A stretch of DNA of 64,000 nucleotides. Origin: an uncultured Faecalibacterium sp. GTDB taxonomy: Bacteria; Bacillota; Clostridia; Oscillospirales; Ruminococcaceae. Both the position numbers and the translations under genes were made by a program. This document shows positions 1 through 8,292 of this stretch, in pieces (within the stretch, counting starts at the first letter, position 1; every line of letters starts with the position of its first letter). The notes beneath the pieces were generated by a model. It was not told the DNA's origin. It saw only the letters and a program-made list of their open reading frames with translations, and searched no databases. The DNA is taken from positions 26,053-90,052 of the forward strand of contig CAKTEM010000013.1 of the NCBI GenBank assembly GCA_934548045.1, written 5' to 3'.

Positions 1-51
1 CAACGCTCATTGAACGAAAAGCGTCTGAAGGAGTTTAAGACGAGGGGTTAA
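1..51 (+). CDS. 3' end of an upstream phage gene (partial)
   Basis: The first 16 codons read QRSLNEKRLKEFKTRG and end in TAA at 49-51, three bases before the next start codon. Coding is inferred from the tight spacing to the next gene. By position it would be a head-tail connector or small head protein, but 16 residues are too few to assign a family. Confidence 0.5.
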   Translation, partial: QRSLNEKRLKEFKTRG

Positions 52-54
52 GAA

Positions 55-441
55 ATGCCAAAAGTGGTGATGTTTCGTCAGAAAGGAAACTTCAAGCGTA
101 CAAGCGACTTTTTGAAACGTGCCAGCAGCCTGAATCTGGACGCAATTCTGAACCAGTACGGACAGGAGGGCGTGGAAGCACTGCGCGCGGCAACTCCGAA
201 GGATACGGGAACCACTGCAAACAGCTGGAGCTATGCCGTACATAAGGGGACAGGCTCCATCACAATTACCTGGTCGAACTCGAACATCGTGGACGGCGTG
301 CCTATTGCAGTGATTCTGCAGTACGGCCACGGCACCCGGAATGGTGGGTATGTGCGGGGAACGGACTACATCAATCCGGCAATGAAGCCAATTTTCGATA
401 AAATCGCTCAGCGAGCATGGGAGGAGGTAAAGAGAGAATGA
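55..441 (+). CDS. HK97 gp10-like head-tail joining / tail completion protein
   Basis: A 128-residue protein with the layout of the HK97 gp10 family, which sits at the head-tail interface of tailed phages. The central segment ATPKDTGTTANSWSY matches the family's typical PxDTGxLxxSW-like stretch, followed by a beta-rich part and the YGHGTRNGGYVRGTDYINPA segment near the C-terminus, also typical. Its stop codon overlaps the tape measure start in an ATGA, so the two are translationally coupled. Family membership is inferred from these motifs; in many phages tube and chaperone genes separate this gene from the tape measure, so the direct adjacency here is slightly unusual. Confidence 0.7.
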   Translation: MPKVVMFRQKGNFKRTSDFLKRASSLNLDAILNQYGQEGVEALRAATPKDTGTTANSWSYAVHKGTGSITITWSNSNIVDGVPIAVILQYGHGTRNGGYVRGTDYINPAMKPIFDKIAQRAWEEVKRE

Positions 442-3400
442 GCAGGGAAGTCGATGAGCGCGTTGTTCAGATGCAATTTGACAATGCGCAATTCGAGAGA
501 GGAACCCGGCAGACCATGGGCACTCTGGAAAAGCTGAAACAATCTCTTCAGTTCAAAGGCGTAGAAAAAGGGTTTGAGCGCATTAGCTCTGCCTCCCAGA
601 AGGTCAATTTTTCGGAAATGACCAGAGCTCTGGAGTCTATCGAGAGCAGGTTTTCAGCTGTTAATGTGATTGCCGTTACGGCATTGACCAATATTACCAA
701 CAAGGCTATCGCTACTGGAGAACGACTCGTAAAGGCTCTGTCGCTTGATCCTGTCATCAGCGGCTTTCAGGAATACGAAACACAGATCAATGCGGTTCAG
801 ACGATTCTGGCCAATACATCGAGCAAAGGCACGACGTTGGATCAGGTTAATGCTGCACTGGATGAACTGAATCATTACGCTGACCTGACAATTTACAATT
901 TTACGGAGATGACCCGTAATATCGGTACATTTACAGCAGCAGGTGTTGATCTGGATACATCGGTTGCGGCTATTAAGGGTATCGCCAATCTCGCAGCCGT
1001 ATCTGGTTCAACCAGTCAGCAGGCTAGTACCGCCATGTACCAGCTTTCTCAGGCACTGGCTTCTGGTACTGTGAAGCTGCAGGACTGGAACTCTGTGGTC
1101 AATGCAGGCATGGGCGGTCAGGTGTTTCAAGATGCACTGAAAGAAACTGCGCGCGTTCATGGTATTGCTATTGACAGCATGATTGCAAAAGAAGGCTCCT
1201 TCCGTGAAACCTTATCCAAGGGATGGCTGACGTCTTCTATTCTGACCGAGACTCTTCAGAAATTCACTGGAGATCTCAATGAGGAAACCTTGAAATCCAT
1301 CGGCTATACCGATGAGCAAATCAAGAAAATCATGGAGATGGGCAAGACTGCAAATGATGCTGCAACGAAGGTTAAAACTTTCAGTCAGTTGAAAGACACC
1401 TTGGCAGAGGCATTGCAGTCCGGCTGGACCCAGACATGGCAGACTGTTATTGGCGACTTTGAAGAGGCAAAGGAGCTTTTTACAAAGTTCAGCGATGTAT
1501 TTTCAGACCTGATCAACAAGTCGTCCGAAGCGCGTAACACGGTGCTGGAGGGTGGTCTGAACAGCGGCTGGCAGCAGTTAAGCACCGCACTGGGCGATAG
1601 TGCTGACTTTTATAGTCAGATGCTGGAAAAAGTTATGCTTGCAAACGGTTCCATCAGTCAAAAGCAGATCGATGATGCCGGTAGTTTTGCTAAGGCTTTG
1701 CAACAGGGCGGCGTTTCTGCGGAGCAGCTTCAAAATGGATTGAATGAATCGACCCAGCAGTTGCAGGCACTGAGTAAACTGAGTGACAAGGAACTCATGG
1801 CGAAGGGGCTTGACCCGACGCAGGTTAAAGCTCTGGCAAAGAGTTTTGAAGAAGTCAATCAGAAAATCGCAGACGGCAGTTTGAATCTTGACACGTATTC
1901 AAAAAAGATTGGCGAACTCTCTGGCCGAGAGCATTTGTTCCAGTCTATTTGGAACATTTTTGAAGCGATCGAAAAAGTTGTTCAACCTGTGATGAAGGCA
2001 TGGCAGAAGATGTTTTCTCCTGTCAACGCCGAACAGATTTACAGCATTGCAGAGGCAATCGACAGCTTTACCGCAAAACTCAGCATCAGTGATGAAACCG
2101 CAGACAAAATCGAGCGAACATTCAGTGGTGTTTTTGCAGTGCTGAATGTTGGAAGAAATGCACTTTTAGCCGTTGGCAAGGTTCTGGGAGAGGTATTCAA
2201 TGCTGCATCTCCACTTGCTGGCGGCTTTTTAAGCATTACGGCGGCATTGGGCGATTGCTTGGTTGAGATGGCCAATGCAGTTAATAATTCTACGGTGTTC
2301 AAGGCGACTCTGGATGGCATCCACTGGATCATCGGGAAAGTGTCCGAAGGAATGCAGGCATTTGCCGGGGTGCTGACCAATGTGTCAAATAACGTGTCTG
2401 TCGTGTTCGACCCATTGAAGACCCTTGGAGAGTGGTTCACTTCTTTCATCAACTTTATTGCACCGGGGCTTTACGCTTTTGGCTCTGCTGCAGACGAGGT
2501 GTTTAAGGAATTTGGTGCAAGTGCGAAAGAAGCCTTTAACAGCCTCGATACCGAGAAGCTTGCGAATGTGGTCAACAGCGGCCTGATCGCTGGTATCCTC
2601 GCAGGCATCAAGGGATTCCTGAAGAGTGCCCAAGAGCTGACCTCCAGTGCAGGGGACATCATTGGAACCATCAAGAGCACCATCGGTTCTCTCGGTGAGG
2701 CAATCGACACATGGAAGCAGTCGAAGAAAACTGAAACCCTAATGACAATTGCAAAGTCCGTTGCCATCATGGCAGCATCCCTGACGGTGCTTTCCATGAT
2801 TAAGACTGAGCGGCTTGCTGGCAGCATTGGCGCACTGACTGCAACCATCGGTGAACTGGTCGGAGCGTTCCTGCTGCTCGATAAGTTTGGCGGCAATACG
2901 AAAAGCACGAAGCTTACCGCCATGTCCGTTGCTATGGTGGCAATGGCATCGAGTGCACTGATCCTGGCTGGAGCGGCTGCAAAGCTGGCATCCATTGACA
3001 GCGGAAAGCTCGTTTCCAGTATCGTTGCTCTTGGCTCCATTATGGGAGGTCTGACTGCTGTTTCGGTCGTTCTCTCTAAAACTGGCGGCAAGTTCATGAA
3101 GGGTGCCACCGGAATGATCGCCTTTGCAACAGCTATTCGGATTCTGGCCAGTGCTGTGAATGCCATGAGCGGCCTGAACTGGGATCAGATGAAGATTGGT
3201 CTTGGCGGAATCGGCATCCTTTGTGTTGAACTGGCAGCATTTCTTGCCACATCCAAGTTTGATAAGCTGGGTGTGCTGAAAGGAACCGGACTCATCCTGC
3301 TGGCGACGGCTCTGAACATCCTTCAGTCTGCTGTTGCAAAGTTCGGCAGCATGAATTGGGACGAAATTCAAAATGGATTGAGTGCAGTTGGCATTGCGCT

Positions 3401-6400
3401 GGCGGAGTTTGCAGCATTTGGGTTTGCAGCTGGCTTCTCGAAAAAGATGCTGGCTACCTCGTCCTCGGTGCTGATTCTTTCCACCAGCATGGTCGTTCTC
3501 AGCAAAGCCATGAGTTCGATTTCCAGTCTGGATGGTGAATCCATAAAAAAGAGCCTCATCGCCATCGGTGGTGCTCTTACGGAATTTGTTCTTGCATTGA
3601 ACTTTACTAAGGGAACTCTTGGCTCTGCGGCATCGCTGACCACCATGACCGTAGCAATCAATCTACTGGTGCCTGCGTTGACCGGGCTGGGAAATCTGAG
3701 CCTTGCTCAAATCGGCACCGGCCTGCTGGCGATTGCGGGTGCATTTGGTGTGGTTGGCGTTGCTGCAACCCTGCTTGCTCCTGCGGCACCGGTTATTGTC
3801 AGCCTGTCGCTTGCTATCAGCGCACTGGCTGTCAGCATCGGAGCGATGATGGCTCTTGCTCCTGCGGCAGACTTCTTTGGAAAGCTGGGTGAAAGCCTGA
3901 GTGCCTTGAACGGCCTTAGCTTCCAAGTGTTCCTGGCCAACATCAAGTCTATAGCATGGCTCTTGGTCGAGTTCGTGGCTGGTATCTTCCAAGGTCTGGC
4001 TACGATTGCAGGAAGCATTGCAAGTTCCATCGCAACCATTGTTTCGGCAGTCTGTGATGGTATCGCACAGGCGGCACCGAGCATCGGAAACGCGCTGGCG
4101 CAGCTTATCGTGACCGTCTGCAATGTCATCGTGCAGTGCAGCGAACCTATTGGACAGGCTTTGTTCACACTGGGTACTGTCACAATCCAGACTATCATCG
4201 ACCTGATCGGCTGGGCCTGGGATGGCGGTGAAGGAGGTGGCATCAAGGGTGCACTGGAGGGCTTGTGGTCCAGTATCACGAGTTTTATCGGTGAGAAGTT
4301 CAACCCGATGAATCTGTTTAAGGTTCAGGAAGGAAGCCTGCTTGATAATCTTCTCAATGCAGCGAACAAAGCAGCTGATGAACGCAATGCCACCGAGTAC
4401 GGCGAGGATGTTGGTGATAAGCTGGCTGAAGGTATGGACAACAGCCAGAAAACTATCAAGGAAAGCGGTGTGAACCTCGCTAAGACTGTAGACGAGGCGA
4501 CCAAGGACACCGCTGGTATCAATTCCCCCAGCACCATGATGGAGGAAAATGGTTACTGGCTGGACATGGGCCTTGCGCAGGGCATGGAAGGCTCTGCTGG
4601 CATGTCTGCTATCACGGCGGCGTGCAGCAATATCTCCTCGGTCATCAACGGGCAGTTCCGTGATTACTGGGGTATTCACAGTCCGAGTGATTTGGCTTAT
4701 GGCGATGCTGGAAATATTGTCGCAGGTTTGGCAAATGGCTTTACTACTACAGATCAACTTCAAAATGGTGTAACTGCCTTAAATAATGGTATTCAGACAA
4801 CTCTTCTTGGTGGTCTGGATACGACCAAAACGGAAGCGACCAATAAGGCTGGTGAAATCGTCAGCGCATTGAACAATGTCTTTAGCGGTACGACCACGAC
4901 CGCAGAAGATATTCTGAAGACACTGAGCGGTTCCGGTTCTACCACTACCACAACGCCTACGACCACTGGAAGCACTACCAAATCAACAAAAACTGGCAAG
5001 ACGTTGGCTGAGCAGATTGCTGAAAACTACAGCAAGAAGCTCAAATCCAATAAGTACTTGCTGGAAGCGGCTGATAAGGAGTATTCCCTGTGGGAGGCTC
5101 GTGAAGGTGGCGTGGCAACCAGCGAGCAGATGGCTTTGAAGCGGTCTGAATATGTTGGAAAGCAAATTTCTCTGCAAACGAGCCGTGTGAAAATCGCTCA
5201 GGAACAGTATGATACGCTTCTCAAAAAAGTTGGTAAGAACAACGATAAAACAAGAGAAGCCTATAACACACTGTTGGACGAGCAGAAGTCGCTGGAAGAA
5301 CTGAAGCGGAACCAGTACGACGACCTATATTCGGATAAGCTGGACCGCTATTCGGCAGAAAGTACCCGTGCAGAGAAGGAGTACGCTCTGTGGGAGGCTC
5401 GTGAAGGCGATGCTGCGACTGCAGAAGAGCTTGCCACGAAGAAGAGCGAGTATCTTGGGCATCAAATCGAGATCCAGACGAACCGTATTCAGACCGCACA
5501 GGAGCAGTACGACAAGCTTGTGGGAACCCTTGGCGAAAACGACACTAAGACCCACGAGGCGTACAATACTCTGTTGGATGAGCAGGCTAATCTGGAAGAA
5601 CTGAAGCGGAACCGTTACGAGAGTACCTATTCCGATGTCTTTGACCGCTATGACAGCGAGAGCAGTGCAGCGGAAAATGAGTACAGCTTCTGGAGCAGCA
5701 AGTACGAGAAAACCGCTACTGTTGCTGAAAAGTCGAATAAGCAAATCGAGCTGATTAACAAGAAAATTGGGATTCAGGCGAAAGCTTTGACGACTGCTGA
5801 AGAAGAGTACACCAAGACCAAGGAAGAGTTCGGTGAGCAGAGCCAGAAAACGCAGGACGCATACGCCCGTTATCTGAAGGAACAAATCGAGTATCAGCAG
5901 CTGGTGAACAACCTGAACAATGCTGAACTTGATAGGTTCGATAAGCAGAATGAGCGCTATGCATTGGAGATGAAGACCTATTCCAACCAGCAGAGTATTC
6001 TTCTGAAGCTGTTTGAAGATGGTGATTATGGCGTTGTGACCTCCACCATCAACATGGGTGCTGCGCTGCGAAATATGTCCTACCAGCTGAAGCGCACCAC
6101 GAATGCTTACGACAAGTACAACGAGTACGTGCAGGCAGGAACGCAGAACACTGATGATGGACTGGCGGCTCTCCATGAACTGCAGGATGAACGTTACAGC
6201 TTTATTGGGTATGCAGAAGCTTTTGCAAATGCACTTAATGTAGGCGACGATGCCAAACGGATGGTAATGCAGTTTGGAAACGCAATAGCAAATAACGGGC
6301 ATTATCTCCAGGATGGCTTTTCGACCGCATACAAGAAAATTCAGGCTGCGTTTCCAGAAGTAGCCCAAAATCTGAGCAATCTGTGGGGTCTGTTCCAGCG

Positions 6401-7592
6401 AGACGGCATGGCAGAGACCATCACCTCGGCTGCATCCACCTTCGTGAGTGTCATTGAAGGTGACTATGGTTCCGCACTGGGTTCGGCATTGAACTTCGCG
6501 CTGAATCTGGCAAGCACGGACTTTGGCAAGACGCTCATCGAACGGATCGGTAAAGAACTGAAAAACGTCGACTGGACAAAACTGTTTGGCATCGGCGGAC
6601 TGATCAAAGAGCTGTTCGGCACGACTGGGTTGTTTCCGGAAGTGGGAGCAGCATTTGCAAGCATCTTCGGTGAGGGCGGCGTGATCGCTTCGGCCATTGC
6701 GAGCCTTGGGCTGACCGTTCCGGAGCTTGGTCTTATCGCACTGGCCATAGCAGCGGTCGCCTTTGCAGGATACGAGCTGGTGACCCATTGGGAGGATGTA
6801 AAGCAGTGGTTCGCCGGATTTGGCGAGTGGTGGTCGAACCTCTTCGAGAACCTGAAGAAGGGCGTTCAGGGATTTGTCAAATGGGTCGGTGAGAAAGTCA
6901 GCGGATTCATCGAGAACGTCACTACCATCGGCTCCCAGATCGCAGAGGGCCTGCTGAAGGGGATCACCGGCGCGGCAGAGTCCGTCTGGAACGGCGTGAA
7001 GAGCATCGGCGAGGGGATCGTGAGCGGTTTCAAGAAACTGTTCGGCATCCATTCACCCTCGACTGTCATGGCCGAACTGGGGGCCTACATGGGTCAGGGC
7101 TTTGCAAATGGTATCACAAGTACCGAGGATGGTGTGAATCATTCGATGGACGAGATGACCAGCTCTGTACTCGATATCGCCACGAATGCAGCCCAAATGC
7201 TCTATGATATTGCGACCGGACAGGAGAGTGCAGAACCGATTTTCACGCCGGTGCTGAACCTTTCCGACTATGCTACACCGACCGGTTGGGCAGCCACGCA
7301 GGCCTATACACCCTCTGCTGAAACAGCTGAGCGTGTTTACCGGAGCAATGAACTTGCTCAGTCGATTAGCGGCTATAGCAGTCAAAATGGAATTCCTGTC
7401 AAGACGAGCAATGATAACAGTGATGTTGTGACTGCAATCGGACAGCTGGGTGACCGGGTGGACAAAATGGGCGAGAAACTGAGCAAACTGAAACTCGTGC
7501 TGGACAGCGGAAAGACGGTAGGCGAACTGACACCGGGCTTTGACAGCTCGATGGGAAAGCGGAGCCTGCTGGCAGAAAGGGGAGTGATCTGA
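438..7592 (+). CDS. phage tail tape measure protein
   Basis: A 2,384-residue protein; such proteins line the tail tube, set tail length and are ejected ahead of DNA. The start at 438 is preceded by GAGGAGG (420-426) and overlaps the previous stop, so it is preferred over the in-frame ATG at 417. The N-terminal third carries a tape-measure-type helical domain (roughly residues 60-330). Residues about 750-1350 are Ala/Gly/Leu-rich with many hydrophobic helices. A threefold repeat of about 100 residues starting SLWEAREG lies near residues 1545-1840. Three copies of the short motif G(I)xSPS occur (GINSPSTMMEE, GIHSPSDLAYG, GIHSPSTVMAE). At about 1.5 angstrom per residue the tail would be near 350 nm, a rough inference. 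Confidence 0.92.
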   Translation: MSREVDERVVQMQFDNAQFERGTRQTMGTLEKLKQSLQFKGVEKGFERISSASQKVNFSEMTRALESIESRFSAVNVIAVTALTNITNKAIATGERLVKALSLDPVISGFQEYETQINAVQTILANTSSKGTTLDQVNAALDELNHYADLTIYNFTEMTRNIGTFTAAGVDLDTSVAAIKGIANLAAVSGSTSQQASTAMYQLSQALASGTVKLQDWNSVVNAGMGGQVFQDALKETARVHGIAIDSMIAKEGSFRETLSKGWLTSSILTETLQKFTGDLNEETLKSIGYTDEQIKKIMEMGKTANDAATKVKTFSQLKDTLAEALQSGWTQTWQTVIGDFEEAKELFTKFSDVFSDLINKSSEARNTVLEGGLNSGWQQLSTALGDSADFYSQMLEKVMLANGSISQKQIDDAGSFAKALQQGGVSAEQLQNGLNESTQQLQALSKLSDKELMAKGLDPTQVKALAKSFEEVNQKIADGSLNLDTYSKKIGELSGREHLFQSIWNIFEAIEKVVQPVMKAWQKMFSPVNAEQIYSIAEAIDSFTAKLSISDETADKIERTFSGVFAVLNVGRNALLAVGKVLGEVFNAASPLAGGFLSITAALGDCLVEMANAVNNSTVFKATLDGIHWIIGKVSEGMQAFAGVLTNVSNNVSVVFDPLKTLGEWFTSFINFIAPGLYAFGSAADEVFKEFGASAKEAFNSLDTEKLANVVNSGLIAGILAGIKGFLKSAQELTSSAGDIIGTIKSTIGSLGEAIDTWKQSKKTETLMTIAKSVAIMAASLTVLSMIKTERLAGSIGALTATIGELVGAFLLLDKFGGNTKSTKLTAMSVAMVAMASSALILAGAAAKLASIDSGKLVSSIVALGSIMGGLTAVSVVLSKTGGKFMKGATGMIAFATAIRILASAVNAMSGLNWDQMKIGLGGIGILCVELAAFLATSKFDKLGVLKGTGLILLATALNILQSAVAKFGSMNWDEIQNGLSAVGIALAEFAAFGFAAGFSKKMLATSSSVLILSTSMVVLSKAMSSISSLDGESIKKSLIAIGGALTEFVLALNFTKGTLGSAASLTTMTVAINLLVPALTGLGNLSLAQIGTGLLAIAGAFGVVGVAATLLAPAAPVIVSLSLAISALAVSIGAMMALAPAADFFGKLGESLSALNGLSFQVFLANIKSIAWLLVEFVAGIFQGLATIAGSIASSIATIVSAVCDGIAQAAPSIGNALAQLIVTVCNVIVQCSEPIGQALFTLGTVTIQTIIDLIGWAWDGGEGGGIKGALEGLWSSITSFIGEKFNPMNLFKVQEGSLLDNLLNAANKAADERNATEYGEDVGDKLAEGMDNSQKTIKESGVNLAKTVDEATKDTAGINSPSTMMEENGYWLDMGLAQGMEGSAGMSAITAACSNISSVINGQFRDYWGIHSPSDLAYGDAGNIVAGLANGFTTTDQLQNGVTALNNGIQTTLLGGLDTTKTEATNKAGEIVSALNNVFSGTTTTAEDILKTLSGSGSTTTTTPTTTGSTTKSTKTGKTLAEQIAENYSKKLKSNKYLLEAADKEYSLWEAREGGVATSEQMALKRSEYVGKQISLQTSRVKIAQEQYDTLLKKVGKNNDKTREAYNTLLDEQKSLEELKRNQYDDLYSDKLDRYSAESTRAEKEYALWEAREGDAATAEELATKKSEYLGHQIEIQTNRIQTAQEQYDKLVGTLGENDTKTHEAYNTLLDEQANLEELKRNRYESTYSDVFDRYDSESSAAENEYSFWSSKYEKTATVAEKSNKQIELINKKIGIQAKALTTAEEEYTKTKEEFGEQSQKTQDAYARYLKEQIEYQQLVNNLNNAELDRFDKQNERYALEMKTYSNQQSILLKLFEDGDYGVVTSTINMGAALRNMSYQLKRTTNAYDKYNEYVQAGTQNTDDGLAALHELQDERYSFIGYAEAFANALNVGDDAKRMVMQFGNAIANNGHYLQDGFSTAYKKIQAAFPEVAQNLSNLWGLFQRDGMAETITSAASTFVSVIEGDYGSALGSALNFALNLASTDFGKTLIERIGKELKNVDWTKLFGIGGLIKELFGTTGLFPEVGAAFASIFGEGGVIASAIASLGLTVPELGLIALAIAAVAFAGYELVTHWEDVKQWFAGFGEWWSNLFENLKKGVQGFVKWVGEKVSGFIENVTTIGSQIAEGLLKGITGAAESVWNGVKSIGEGIVSGFKKLFGIHSPSTVMAELGAYMGQGFANGITSTEDGVNHSMDEMTSSVLDIATNAAQMLYDIATGQESAEPIFTPVLNLSDYATPTGWAATQAYTPSAETAERVYRSNELAQSISGYSSQNGIPVKTSNDNSDVVTAIGQLGDRVDKMGEKLSKLKLVLDSGKTVGELTPGFDSSMGKRSLLAERGVI
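5041..5940 (+). repeat. three ~300-bp tandem repeats inside the tape measure gene
   Basis: Three consecutive units of about 100 codons begin near 5068, 5368 and 5671. Units 1 and 2 share EYxLWEAREG, SEYxGxQI and AYNTLLDEQxxLEELKRN. Unit 3 is more diverged, with WEAREG replaced by WSSKYEK. All are predicted helical and rich in Glu, Lys and Gln. Repeat number in tape measures can change tail length. Confidence 0.75.
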
Positions 7593-7593
7593 G

Positions 7594-8292
7594 ATGGAAC
7601 GGGAATTTTCGGTGAATTTTGGTTCGTACAACACATGGACGGACTGGCATCTCATCCCGGCAGCGCGGCCCATCGTGATGCCGCCCGAAGAGAAGACCCA
7701 TGACATCGAACTGCCCTGCGGAAACGGAGTCATCGACGCTGCGCAGGCCCTGACCGGATACCCTGTTTACAAAAACCGGGAAGGAAGCTGGGATTTCTAC
7801 ATTGAGAACGACATTGAGCCGTTCGTGACGATCTATCACAAGATGCTGGCGGCCCTTTCCGGGAGGACGCTGCGTGTGAGTCTGGAAGAAGACCCGGCGT
7901 ATTTCTACGAGGGAAAGTGCAGGGTGTCGAACCCGAAGCAGAATAACGGTCACACGATGGTCACCATCAACTACGACCTGAAGCCGTACAAGCACAAGTT
8001 CAGCGAGGTGGGAAAGACCGTGACCCATACCGTAAACGGCACAAAGACCCTTTTCAGCGGCAACGTGAGCGATTTCAGCGATGAACCGGTCTGCCCGAAG
8101 TTCCGTGTGACGTTAAGTTCCGGAACCGGCATGACGGTCGAGTTCGTGACCCCAAATCTTCGATACTCGACGGTCCTCACCAACGGAACCTGGGCAAACC
8201 CAGCCATCATGCTGATCCCCCACCAGACGGCGACCATCACCGCCAAGGGGAACGGCACCATCAAATTTCAGGCGAATGGAGGGTGGTTTTAA
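7594..8292 (+). CDS. distal tail protein (Dit-like)
   Basis: A 232-residue protein directly between tape measure and tail-associated protein, the classical Dit position. Dit forms a hexameric ring at the tail tip that joins the tube to the receptor-binding apparatus. The N-terminal half has features of the Dit belt domain (FSVNFGSYNTWTDWHLIPA, then KTHDIELPCGNGVID) and the C-terminal half is beta-rich, like a galectin-type domain (NGTIKFQANGGWF at the end). The start follows the tape measure stop by one base; a GGGGAGTGATC stretch gives a plausible ribosome site. Assignment rests on position plus overall pattern. Confidence 0.75.
   Translation: MEREFSVNFGSYNTWTDWHLIPAARPIVMPPEEKTHDIELPCGNGVIDAAQALTGYPVYKNREGSWDFYIENDIEPFVTIYHKMLAALSGRTLRVSLEEDPAYFYEGKCRVSNPKQNNGHTMVTINYDLKPYKHKFSEVGKTVTHTVNGTKTLFSGNVSDFSDEPVCPKFRVTLSSGTGMTVEFVTPNLRYSTVLTNGTWANPAIMLIPHQTATITAKGNGTIKFQANGGWF

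Noticed and set aside
5325..7052. 575-codon minus-strand open frame
   Set aside because: Antisense to the repetitive part of the tape measure gene, no ribosome site, and it runs against all phage genes.
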